DNA of 64,000 nt from Cannabis sativa. Its lineage: Eukaryota; Streptophyta; Magnoliopsida; Rosales; Cannabaceae. This document shows, in pieces, positions 31,935-42,302 of the stretch. The stretch lies in assembly GCF_029168945.1 (NCBI RefSeq), contig NC_083604.1, positions 33,165,686 through 33,229,685 of the forward strand, read 5' to 3'. Below the pieces are notes generated by a model that was given only the letters and a program-made list of their open reading frames with translations, ran no database searches and was not told the DNA's origin. Position numbers and translations under genes: made by a program. The number at the start of each line of letters is the position of its first letter. The first letter of the stretch is position 1.

Positions 31935-32770
31935 ACACGTTTTTCAAGAAACTTCTTTGATTAGCAAAGATTGCAGAATAATTGAAAAAGCACTGTAGCG
32001 TGCCTTAGCATTAGGGCGTTACAATTTTGGTATCAGAACCGCCAGGTTTATCTACCGAAGCTTGCTAAGACATGTACAATCTTCATCTGAGAAAGCTCAA
32101 TTTACGGTTCAGTAAGCCTGTACTTGTTTAGTATTTTAAATAAATGTTAATGTGAAAGCATGTTAGGAAGCATATTAAATTTTAATTAATTATTTTTTTT
32201 TAAAAAAAAAAAGAAAGTGTGTTGGCTTTAAGTCATTTAGAGCGGTGTTAAGTTTTGATCGCTATCTAACCTGCCTGGCTTATGGATTCGGAGGCCAAGT
32301 CCTATTAAATGGACGCCCCGCAAAATACAAGAAGACAGGGTGATATGGTTGAGACCGGAGGTGGTCAGAGGAATCCCCAAAAAACTCGTGGTCGCGGTCG
32401 TGGCCGTGGCAGAGCTCAGGGTGGTCGCCCTGTAAATCCACCACAAGCTCCTCCTGACTGGGAGCAAAGATTTGCTGAAATGCAAGATAGAATCCGCCAA
32501 CAATATGAAGAGCTTCAGAGATTGAGGCAGCAGGGTCCTCCTGCCGTGCCTCCTCAAGTGGTTCAGGCCGTGGCAGTTCCAGCGGTGCCAACAGAACAAC
32601 CTGTTTTGGCAACCGTGTGGAGCCGATGTACGAAAGATTCTGGAAGCAGGCACCTCCAGTGTTTCTGGGAGGTCTTGATGTAATGAAGGCTGAGTAGTGG
32701 CTCAAAGTCATCGAGCGTATACTCAAATTTATAGGAGTGGTTGGTAATGACCGGGTGACCTGCGCCACTT
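31935..32770 (+). pseudogene. gag: Gyp-E: gypsy LTR tail, primer site and gag N-terminal half
   Basis: 31935-32023 is only the last 89 bp of a Gyp LTR (matches the Gyp-C end, ...GGGCGTTACA). Then follow the primer site ttTGGTATCAGAACCGCC (32026-32042, tRNA-iMet type) and a leader to 32308. The gag starts at 32309 (MDAPQNTRRQGD). It has an Arg/Gly-rich stretch (RGRGRGRGRAQGG), a Gln-rich helix (EQRFAEMQDRIRQQYEELQR) and then, after a one-base frameshift near 32614, VEPMYERFWKQAPPVFLGG, the start of the gypsy gag core. There is also one in-frame TAG (AE*WL, 32695-32697). It ends abruptly in ...DRVTCAT at 32770, where a copia LTR fragment takes over. Confidence 0.82.
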
Positions 32771-33232
32771 GAGATTGAGCCTTATCATAACAGGATTAAG
32801 ATCATTTGATCTAGGATCAAGTAAGCGATATTGACTTGAATAGATATTATGGTAAGTTTGATAAATCTAAGTCAAAGTTCAATATCGGTCCCTTCCGATG
32901 TATACTCCATGCATCCAACCTAAGCTTTACTTTAACCAATGCTCTGGAAAGAACATAGCATTTCTGCAAATGCAAGTAAACTCTGTTGTAGATTGTCTGA
33001 TAAATCTAGGAAACTTTATTCACATAGTCATGTTTACTTTCCAAAGTGTTGACAACACGATAAACAGGATCAAGTATGTGAAAAGGGTTTCAGATAAATT
33101 CATAGATTATGTACATATAATCATGAAATAAATCATGTGAACCATGCAACATTAAATGTTATTTCTGATCTATATTAATAAGTAAATCTGATTATATTTG
33201 AATAAGTTTTATTTAGGGCATAAAACCCAACA
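32771..33232 (-). repeat. Cop-M: truncated copia LTR fragment
   Basis: 462 bp of the sense 5' part of a Cop LTR; its right end is the true LTR start (TGTTGGGTTTTATGCCC reversed, ending 33232). It is closest to the Cop-B LTR (3135-3618) and lies between two gypsy gag pieces of opposite orientation. No TSD found, and the left edge is a breakpoint rather than an LTR end. Confidence 0.8.
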
Positions 33233-34024
33233 GTGTTGTCATCAGTGGTAATCATAAGATCATGTCTTATCTTTGAATTCAATCCATCCAGGTATTTTTC
33301 TTTCTTACTGAAATCTATTTGCATAATTCTCGAGGCCAACCTAGCCAATCGTTCGAACTGGGTTGTATATTCAATAACACTCATATTTTCTTTCTGGGTC
33401 AGTCGAGTAAATTCCTTTCTTTTTGCGCTTCTAACTGCTTCATTAAAGTACTTCGCGTTGAACAACCCCTAGAACTTTTCCCAGGTCATAGTGGTAACAT
33501 CACAAGTCAGAGACACCATGTCCCACCAAACTGGAGCATCTTCATGAAACTAGAATGTGGCACAGGCCACTTTGTCATTGCCGGTGACGCCCATGAAATT
33601 CAAAATTCTTGTAATAACAGTTAGCCACTACTCGACTTTCATTACGAGGGGACCTCCCAGAAAGACGAGAGGTGCCTGCTTGTGGAACCTTTCATATAGT
33701 GGTTCCATTCAATTCACTACAACAACTGTCCTGCTTGCACAGTAGGGGCAGGAGCCACCTGCATTTCTGGGCAGGCATTGTAAGAGCACCTTGTTGTCTC
33801 AGGCATCTAATTTCTTCATCTTGCTCATTAATTGTGGCTTGCATTTTTGCAAACCTATTTTCCCAATCCTGGGCAACCTACGGTGGGTTAACATCACCCT
33901 GAACACGTGCCCTGCCTCTAGGGCCTCTGCCTCGGCCACGAACATTTGGGGGAATCTAAACTCCTTGACTGCCACTAGATCCGACCGAGTTACCTTGACT
34001 CCTGGTATTTTTCCTAGCATCCAT
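33233..34024 (-). pseudogene. gag: Gyp-I gag (broken)
   Basis: Starts at ATG 34024 with MDARKNTRSQGN, almost the same as the Gyp-H start MDARRTTRSQGN, followed by an Arg/Gly-rich segment and a helical stretch (DWENRFAKMQATINEQDEE). Several frameshifts and stops follow. The core reopens as FNAKYFNEAVRSAKRKEF...ENMSVIEYTTQFERLARLAS, continuing to KYLDGLNSKIRHDLMITTDD, and ends in ...DDNT at 33233 against the Cop-M LTR. Lacks the zinc knuckle and all of pol. Confidence 0.82.
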
Positions 34025-34300
34025 ACTACTAGAGCAGCCTACATAACCAAGAGCTAGTCTGGTCAGATCACAATCAAGAAACTTACTAATTGTCGCTTAC
34101 TTTGGAAATTTAAAACATGCGCCTATTCAGCTATCAGGCTACGAACATGCTTCCTATCAGGCTTTTCTTAAAACATACTATTAAAATAAACTACTAAAGC
34201 AATAAAGGCTTACTGAACCGTGAGATGAGATACTCGCTAATGATGATTGTACATGTCGTGACAATCTTTAGAATACAACTTGGTGGCTCTGATACCAAAT
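34025..34300 (-). other. Gyp-I leader and primer binding site
   Basis: Untranslated leader between LTR and gag. The primer site is at 34285-34300 (sense ATTTGGTATCAGAGCC), matching the tRNA-iMet type used by Gyp-E, G and H. No coding region. Confidence 0.8.
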
Positions 34301-35002
34301 TGTAATACCCTACTAGTTTAGGCGTGTTAACGTGATTTTTAACTTAACTAAGTAGCTCCTTGCTAATCAACAACTTTATTGAAAATCATGATTAATAAAA
34401 ATTTTAATTACTTAACTACTTATAAACATAAAAATAAAATATGCATATTATGTTGGGATCCCGTTTACAAAAGTATTAACAAATGTTTTAATGTGCATAT
34501 ACAAAAGTTTGTCGCCTAACGACTATACAAAAAAGCACTGATGTCCCAAAGATCGTATGCTCCAGGCCTAACCGCTAATGGATGAGTGAAAATAGATATT
34601 GTAAGGCTAAAATTGAAGTGTAGTTGAAATCAGACGTCGTGGTTAAGTACAATCAATATTTCTAAACTTTAAACCTAGGATTTCTATAGTTATCCTAAAA
34701 CAGTTCAAGAACAGCAAGAAACCCAAAAAAATTAGTCATGCAAATATGTAAAGGACAGAAATGAAGAACTTACTCACTGGTCTAAAGCTTCTTGTTCTGC
34801 TTGGTTGATATCGCCAAGAGTTTTCTTGAGAATCCTTCGAAAAATTTGACAGAAAAATTTGCTTGAAATTTTTTTGCTCTGGCTTTTCTGGAGTTAAAAT
34901 GGCTAAAAAGGTTGTTAAAAGTCCCTAATCATATTTATAAGAAACCTGGGGAGAGAAGTAATCATTTCAAAATTCAAACTCCTCAAAGTTCCCCCAAAAT
35001 TA
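34301..35002 (-). repeat. Gyp-I 5' LTR (R-U5 side), cut by Cop-A2
   Basis: The left edge is the LTR 3' terminus (sense ...GGGTATTACA). A sense TATA-like ttataaatatg lies near 34930-34941. Interrupted at 35002 by Cop-A2. The U3 remainder should lie right of 40397; a possible LTR 5' end (sense TGTAATGAG) is at 40409-40417, but that would make U3 very short. Confidence 0.7.
34998..35002. repeat. Target-site duplication of Cop-A2 (AATTA), left copy
   Basis: AATTA at 34998-35002 and 40393-40397 flank the Cop-A2 ends. Confidence 0.92.
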
Positions 35003-36033
35003 TGTTGGGTTTTATGCCCTAAATAAAACTCTTTACAATCTGATTAGTTATCAATATAAGAAATTCGAAGTGATTGATGTTTGCATGAATTTTACATGCT
35101 AATGGTTTAATATGTTTAATATGTTTATTACATTCATACACACAAAATCAGTTAAATCCAGATCATATGTTTATTCACAATTACAGTATCGTCAACACAG
35201 TGGAATGTGATTGTGATCATATGAATCAAAAGTTTTGGTTCCTGTTTCATCAGTGTTATTGGATTTACACTAATGTGATAATCAGCGATGATGTGTACTT
35301 GCACTTGGAGTAAGTGTTATGTTCTTTCCAGGACATTAGTAAAGTATACTAGTTTCGAATGTATGGAGTATACATTGGACTGGACCGATATTGCAACTAA
35401 GTTAAGATATTACAAACTTACCGTTATACATATCTTTCCAAGTCAATATCAGTAGTTGATCTTAAGATTAAAAGAATCTAAATCCTGATATGCTTGGGCT
35501 CAACTCAGGAGTGCTATTCATGTTCTTTGATTTATTAGTTAAGCCTACTTTTGGGTCAGGGTGATACGTATATTTTGGGAACATGATAGTATGATTGAGT
35601 GGGAGTGCTGAACATAAATATGGAATCTATAGCTTCTACTGGTGTATAGAAGTCAAGTGATGATTCCCTTCGAGCTTAGCAAATAGAAGTAAATGGATGA
35701 GCTCTTGTTTAACTGACTAATTATTAGATCACTAAACAACATTTACAGGTAGCTAAGTGTTTTAAGGGGCAAAATACATTGAGGGGTGAGAACGGTAAAG
35801 AAATCCCATCTCGATGTAAATCATCTATATAGAGGATCTTTAAATCACAATAAGATTATAACAATGGTTAAATGAGATAGTATATTGATATCGTGGAACA
35901 TACAATATGCTCTATATAAGTCTGAGAGTGCAATTCTAAGTTCTAAGAGTGGATTCAACGAAGAATTAATTAGTAGGAATTTACTTGGTAAATTTGGTTC
36001 ACTTATTGCAAGCACAGCATATAGATCCATGGT
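35003..36033 (+). repeat. 5' LTR remnant of Cop-A2
   Basis: The first 1031 bp of the LTR (U3 only). The TATA box, R, U5, primer site and the whole leader are lost in the deletion, so this copy cannot be transcribed from its own 5' promoter or reverse transcribed in the normal way. Confidence 0.92.
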
Positions 36034-36664
36034 TGACACCCTCAAAACTCGGTTTTCTAAAACCGAGAAGGCTGCTGAAGTTATGACAAAGTTAAATGAG
36101 CTATTCGGTAAGGCATCACTTCAGTCACGCTTTGACGCGACGAAGAAGTACATTAATGCACGGATGGAACCTCATCAAAATGTGCGTGACCATGTTCTCC
36201 TCATGTCCAGTTATTTCCAAGAAGCCCAGAATCATGGTGCTGAAATGGACAGTGCTACTCAAGTTAGTCTTCTCTTGAATAGCCTGACTCCAGCATTTCT
36301 ACCATACACATCAAATTATGTCATGAATAAGAAGGAAATTGACTTTCATGAATTAGTCAATGACCTTCAAACTTATGAAAATTTGATTGGAGGACCCAAG
36401 AAGAAAGGGAGTAAACCTCATAATCCTGGTAATGGTAATGGGACGATAAAACCTGAAGCAAATGTTGCCTCTGCTTCAAAGCCCAAATCGAAGAGGAAGT
36501 GGCACAACACCAAGAAGCGAACAAAAGCCAATAAAAAGGCTGCTCCTTCCAGTGATGCTACACTTAAAGGAAAGTGTTTCTACTGCAAAGAGAAAGGTCA
36601 TTGGAAACCCCAGTGTCCTAAACTTCTTGCAAATAAACAAGGTATTTCCATTTATAAACTTTAA
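35885..36664 (+). CDS. Chimeric LTR-gag open reading frame of Cop-A2
   Basis: 259 codons without a stop. Residues 1-48 are translated U3 LTR sequence (MISWNIQYALYKSES...). From about residue 49 (RSMVDTLKTRFSKTEKAAE) it is the C-terminal two thirds of gag, including the basic region and the zinc knuckle CFYCKEKGHWKPQC (36575-36616), with all CX2CX4HX4C ligands. The stop that breaks Cop-A gag is CAA here. The fusion is in frame by chance of the microhomology deletion. It lacks the N-terminal gag domain and any obvious promoter, so expression is doubtful. The real product, if any, would be a partial Gag able to bind nucleic acid. Confidence 0.7.
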   Translation: MISWNIQYALYKSESAILSSKSGFNEELISRNLLGKFGSLIASTAYRSMVDTLKTRFSKTEKAAEVMTKLNELFGKASLQSRFDATKKYINARMEPHQNVRDHVLLMSSYFQEAQNHGAEMDSATQVSLLLNSLTPAFLPYTSNYVMNKKEIDFHELVNDLQTYENLIGGPKKKGSKPHNPGNGNGTIKPEANVASASKPKSKRKWHNTKKRTKANKKAAPSSDATLKGKCFYCKEKGHWKPQCPKLLANKQGISIYKL

Positions 36665-38481
36665 GAGTTTTAGTGAATTATTATCCAATTGGATTTATGA
36701 TTCTAGACTAAACTTTGTTTATTTGTTTTCTTCTTCTTATTGGCCAAGCTACTTGAACTCAGATGAGTTGGATCAGAAAGCTGGACCAAGGGTGAAATCG
36801 TCCAGATGAAGATGAAGCTCTTCAATTTTTTGAATTAATTGTTTTAGTTTAAAGACAATTTGGATTTCAAATTTTAGTCAGGGATATTTATCCCTGTTTC
36901 TCTCATATTGTTGCAATATTTTTTATTATTAATAAATTTTATTTTCGAAATCACCATTGCAAATTATGAGATTGAGCTTCATTTAATTTATCTTCATCAA
37001 TTATTACCACATTATATTTGTATGTTTGTATGTGTAAGTGTTTTTATTATTGATGCAAATTCTATAATATTTACAACTCTTCATAGAGTTATATTATATA
37101 AACACTAGAAATTATTTCTATGTTTATCAATAATTGTTAATTCTAATACAAATATTAAGAATTTGTTTAATAAAAGGATCTTATGATCTGATAGGGGTGG
37201 AGAAAAGTTAAGAAAACTATGCAGTTCAACGATCTTTTATATCTAATGAACTCTGGATAGTATTCAACTCCACATAAACTCTATCACACTAAGAGAGTCA
37301 TGATCTTTACAACCTTTAGGGGTGGATCATAATCTCTATATACTTAGGGGTGGAGGTTATCCACAAGTACCCTATATGTATATTCTTAGGGGTGGAGTCT
37401 ATTCCACAATTCCCTATGAAACACATATCTTCTTTAAACATGGAAGTAATATAATGAGTCAGCTATTGTCAATATAAATTCTTGATCTTGATTGTATGTT
37501 CCATTTCGTTTTTACTGTTATAAGTAAAAGTTTGATACCTTTGAAAGTTCTTTGTTAAAGTTTCACACTACCTTAATTGAGTGGGAGAATTTTAAAGTTC
37601 TATACCCATCTTCATTAGGTTGATAATTGTGATAGGTACTTAAGAACACTACTGAAAAGCAAATCTAACCATTCACATGGATAGGAATAGCTTATCAGAA
37701 TTATGAGAATAAGATAAAGAACTCTAGTTCAGTCCATTCGAATGACTTGAACCAAGAATTCTTAATCCTCATAAAAATTTGATGGTATCTTAATTTTGAT
37801 TACTTTAATCTCTGGCATGTATTTTTCACTTCAAATACTAGTCTGCTATGTTGATGACTTAGTCTTGACTTAAAATTTCAGACTAATACAAAGTCAGAAC
37901 TAGGTAACTCTCCAAACAATCAGAGGTTAAAAGTATTATTTAACCAGACATCTGCTATTGAGTGGGAGCTATCTGAGATGTAATCAAATAGGGAACATTA
38001 GAAGATATTCAAGAAAGATTTATGAAAGTGATCTATATGTCAGATATTAAGGAACTGTGTATTAGTTGTCTTTGTATCACACCATCTAATTTCGAAATTC
38101 TGTAAGATGGTGCTTACTTTGGGAGTGGAGGAATTATTGTATAATAATTCAAGCTCTACCATAGAAGAACTATAACTTGGTCTATTCGAAAATACCAGAA
38201 AGTTATATCACTGAAGAAAAGTCTACACTGTATTATCTCAATTACATATTTTAAAATATGAGAGATATGTCTTCTCTTAATTCAGATGTACTTTTAAAAC
38301 AGTAAAGATTTCAGTATCCCTTGATGAGTAAAGCATATAGTAAAGGATGTTTCATAAGTGAATTTATGAACTAGTTTCCAGAAGTTTGGGTGGATTCAAA
38401 TATACTACACTTGATCTGAAGATCAAGACATCAGATTGACCTATTTGCACAGTTTGTTTTATATTAGTGCAAGTGGGAGTT
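36665..38481 (+). pseudogene. Collapsed pol remnant of Cop-A2 and polypurine tract
   Basis: The same decayed islands as Cop-A: integrase scrap near 37185 (ctgataggggtggag), triple AGGGGTGGA repeat (37318-37400), CYVDD codons near 37845, and polypurine tract AGTGCAAGTGGGAGTT at 38466-38481. Sharing the same deletions shows the pol collapse predates both insertions. Confidence 0.75.
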
Positions 38482-40392
38482 TGATGGGTTTTATGCCCTA
38501 AATAAAACTCTTTACAATCTGATTAGTTATCAATATAAGAAATTCGAAGTGATTGATGTTTGCATGAATTTTACATACTAATGGTTTAATATGTTTAATA
38601 TGTTTATTACATTCATACACACAAAATCAGTTAAATCCAGATCATATGTTTATTCACAATTACAGTATCGTCAACACAGTGGAATGTGATTGTGATCATA
38701 TGAATCAAAAGTTTTGGTCCCTGTTTCATCAGTGTTATTGGATTTACACTAATGTGATAATCAGCGATGATGTGTACTTGCACTTGGAGTAAGTGTTATG
38801 TTCTTTCCAGGACATTAGTAAAGTATACTAGTTTCGAATGTATGGAGTATACATTGGACTGGACCGATATTGCAACTAAGTTAAGATATTACAAACTTAC
38901 CGTTATACATATCTTTCCAAGTCAATATCAGTAGTTGATCTTAAGATTAAAAGAATCTAAATCCTGATATGGTTGGGCTCAACTCAGGAGTGCTATTCAT
39001 GTTCTTTGATTTATTAGTTAAGCCTACTTTTGGGTCAGGGTGATACGTATATTTTGGGAACATGATAGTATGATTGAGTGGGAGTGCTGAACATAAATAT
39101 GGAATCTATAGCTTCTACTGGTGTAAAGAAGTCAAGTGATGATTCCCTTCGAGCTTAGCAAATAGAATTAAATGGATGAGCTCTTGTTTAACTGACTAAT
39201 TATTAGATCACTAAACACCATTTACAGGTAGCTAAGTGTTTTAAGGGGCAAAATACATTGAGGGGTGAGAACGGTAAAGAAATCCCATCTCGATGTAAAT
39301 CATCTATATAGAGGATCTTTAAATCACAATAAGATTATAACAATGGTTAAATGAGATAGTATATTTATTTCGTGTAACATACAATATGCTCTATATAAGT
39401 CTGAGAGTGCAATTCTAAGTTCTAAGAGTGGATTCAACGAAGAATTAATAAGTAGGAATTTACTTGGTAAATTTGGTTCACTTATTGGAAGCTCAGCATA
39501 TAGATCCATGGTCCCCATTCTAGTTGAGAACATTCTGTTTGTAAGACTCATTAATTGATTCGTGATTGATCAATTATAATTCTAAAGTTAGACTATGTCT
39601 AATTTTATGAATTTTCACTAAGCAGGGGTGAAATTGTAAAGAAAAGAGTTTCTAGGTTTATTTATTTATTAATGGACTTTATATGTCTAATTAATAATTT
39701 AATTAAATGACAATATTATTTAATAATCTATTTTAGTTATTAAATAATTAGTTTTGGCATTTAAAAGGTTAGAATTGGAAAATTGGGGTTTTTGAGAAAA
39801 TAGAGATAAAATTTGATAAAATTGCAAAATTAAGTGAGGCCCATTACAACACCATGGCCGGCCACTTAAGTTGATTTTTCAAATTAATATTTTTATTATT
39901 TTAATGCCAAATAATTCTAAACCTAGACCTAGTAGTTGCCTATAAATAGAAAGTGATGGCTCAGTCAAAATACAAGTTTTCAGATCATCTTTCTGACAGA
40001 AATTTCTCTCTTCAGAAAAACTGAGCCTTCCCCACTTTCTATACGTGGCCGAAATCCCTCTCTCTTTTCCCTTCATCTTTTTCATGACCCTAGTGAAAGA
40101 GTAAGTGCCCACACACAGCAAGCAGTAACTCAATCATAGATTGGAAGACTGTGAAGGATCAAAACTTGAAGAAGAAGGACATTCGGGCTCAGATCTTGAT
40201 TATACTCTGCTACAGAAAGGAATCAAGGGTTAGAGATCTGAGTGGAAGGAGACATTAATTCCGCTGCATCAATGTAAGGTTTTCTTAACTTTATATGTGT
40301 TTAATTTATCGTTTTAGAAAGTTCATATTTAGGGTGTTTAAACAACATACTTGTGAGTAGATCTATGATCCTGGTAAAATAAATTCCCAACA
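38482..40392 (+). repeat. 3' LTR of Cop-A2
   Basis: 1911 bp; starts TGATGGGTTTTATGCCC (A for T at position 3) and ends AAATTCCCAACA. TATA at 39941-39948. Confidence 0.93.
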
Positions 40393-40397
40393 AATTA

Positions 40398-41024
40398 TAC
40401 GTTATGTACTCATTACAGGCAAAGTAACCGTTAGCACGGGTAGATATATAACCGTGATTCGAGGCAAGACTGTCAATTATCATTAAATGAGCTGAAATTT
40501 AAAAGACCCCTATTTAGGGTCATATCGGTTCATCATTCGACGCCTAGGACACGCGTCACCCATCTAGACAAGACTCTACGATGAGTGAAGTCCACGTGCA
40601 ACCAGGAAGGTCCAACATAGACTTAGGGGCAAATGTTATCCAGTTTTTTGCACCTTGACATGGCAATAGGATCAAATGACACGTGTCCCATATTTCTAAT
40701 ACCTAGACGGAGGAAAATATCCCTAGTAGCTTGCACATGACTAGTTACATATATAATAGTTAGATATCCGACTACGTAGAAGAATGTTTGTCCTGAGCGA
40801 CTTACAAGAGATAGCGACTTCAGAGAATAATCTCGTTGTGTCTACACGTGAAGACAATCCCTAGGATTGACTAAGAGGAAAATGGCAACCTATTCTAGTT
40901 TCCTATTTCTCACATTGTAATTATTAAATTATTGTATTTCCTTTTTTATTCATTGTAAGGAAAAGGGAAACCATCTCTCATGCATTAAGTCCCTATAAAT
41001 AGTGACCTAGCCTCACTATGAAAG
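40398..41024 (+). promoter_or_regulatory. Unassigned promoter-like segment (possible foreign LTR U3)
   Basis: About 630 bp that match nothing else in the window. They carry three CACGTG G-boxes (40593-40598; within the palindrome GACACGTGTC at 40678-40687; 40845-40850), a palindrome GACCC-ctattta-GGGTC near 40506, and a good TATA box ccTATAAATAG at 40994-41001, followed by a C-rich start-like region. It ends exactly where Gyp-G LTR sequence begins. Most likely the U3/R part of an LTR from another family (inference). No coding region. The first 20 bp may instead belong to Gyp-I. Confidence 0.4.
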
Positions 41025-41709
41025 GGATGGATGCCCTAATCACATAACATAACTGGGTAAATCACACATCAAAAACCCTAATATAGGAAACCCAATTCTA
41101 CAACTTAAGGTTCTGTTATTACTACTAGGAACTACAATATCCTAGCAAATAGGGAAACACCCAACTAAGGCACTAAAATGGGCAAGAATTGAGAAAACAA
41201 GTTGTTCAGGGAATCTGCCAAAATTGGTTAACTGGTTTTGCAAGACCTGGTAAACCGGTTAACCAGTTTGCACCAGGTTTCCCAAACAACTCCAAACTTG
41301 TTCAAAACTTATCCAAATGCCATCAAACGTTCCATAGTACCTAACAGAGCATACACAACACATTCCAACCAATAAAACTCAAAAAACACCCAAAATCAAA
41401 ATGTGTCATTGATGAACCAAGCTTGAGTTTTCAAACTCAAGCTTGTGCACCCATAACCCAAAACAACCAAACCAGCTGCAAGAAGCTATTTCCAACTGAA
41501 ATTAAACTTAAAATTTGAACCACACATAATCCAAACCCTAACAGCCCCTATAACTGAAAATTGAACATTCAAGCAAAAACAAAACTTCATTAACACAAAT
41601 CTATGAGTTCCAGGGTTACCTTAGCTTCAAATTTATTTGAATGCTTGGCTAAAATCCCAAAAAAAGATGAAAAGATGTTGGTTCCTTCTGGTTTTGTGGT
41701 GGTCGAACA

Positions 41710-41750
<41 letters not shown>

Positions 41751-42277
41751 TGAGTTTCCTAATTTTTAACTTTTCTTTCTATTTTTCCTAAATGAATAAG
41801 GATTACCCAAATTAATCCTTGCTGAAAATAGAAGCTAGGTGTCAACATCCAAGGCTACCACACAATTCTCACTTGCCAAATTACCAAAATGCGCTTTTAG
41901 CCTAAACTTAGGCTAGCTTATTGCTTACGAGTAAAATGGTCAAAAACCATAACCCCTCATAAACTCGGTATTATATTTTCTCCAATATACATCCCACTAA
42001 GAAATAAGGTTCTAGACCTACCCATGTGATTAAACTAGCCATCCATTGCATCTTCCGTTATCACCGAGCAAAAATTGTAATAATGGCATAATTTAAATAT
42101 AATACAAATAATACACCTAGAGTTTAATAAAATCTCCATAACTGAGAAATTATAACTCTAATGTCTATTTCTAACAATGGGACCCATGAATGATTTAAAT
42201 CCACAAATACTTTAAATATATCAATAATTAGCGCTAATTGCCTTTACTAATCCATATTATGAAATACGGTCATTACA
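41025..42277 (-). repeat. 3' LTR of Gyp-G (truncated)
   Basis: The sense start TGTAATGACCG is at the right edge (42277). The left edge is a breakpoint inside the LTR at ggatggatgcc. It corresponds to 49858-49960 plus 60323-61449 of the 5' LTR and shows the single TTAAG (41105-41109) at the point where Gyp-H entered the other LTR, an empty-site control. It contains palindrome-like ggtaaaccggttaacc (41250-41266). Confidence 0.88.
41712..41745. repeat. (GA)17 microsatellite in Gyp-G LTR
   Basis: An uninterrupted GA run of 34 bp. The 5' LTR copy near 60903-60915 has only a short gaaagagagag, so the array expanded after the element inserted. Confidence 0.95.
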
Positions 42278-42293
42278 ATTATCCCCCCGTTAA
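42278..42293 (-). other. Polypurine tract of Gyp-G
   Basis: Sense TTAACGGGGGGATAAT immediately before the 3' LTR; the purine core GGGGGGA is typical of a plus-strand primer. Confidence 0.8.
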
Positions 42294-42302
42294 AAGAATT
42301 TC

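Larger units (their letters stand above)
35003..40392 (+). mobile_element. Cop-A2: internally deleted copy of the Cop-A family
   Basis: 5.4 kb with perfect TSD. It lacks everything from inside the 5' LTR to inside gag relative to Cop-A (equivalent to 4794 bp, from 6235 to 11029). The junction falls at CATGGT (36028-36033), a 6-bp word present at both parent sites, so the deletion was microhomology-mediated. The 5' LTR remnant and full 3' LTR share diagnostic variants (shortened ATATGTTTAATATGTTT run, gtacttgcacttgg), showing both ends come from one element. The downstream pol relic is nearly identical to Cop-A. Confidence 0.92.

Noticed and set aside
32237..32768. Minus-strand ORFs of 138 and 162 codons
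   Set aside because: Antisense of Gyp-E gag; the plus strand has the MDA start and the YERFWKQAPPVFLGG block.
34301..40417. Taking 40398-40417 as the true 5' end of the Gyp-I LTR
   Set aside because: It would leave a U3 of only about 80 bp beyond the TATA-like site; kept as a possibility but not annotated as a boundary.
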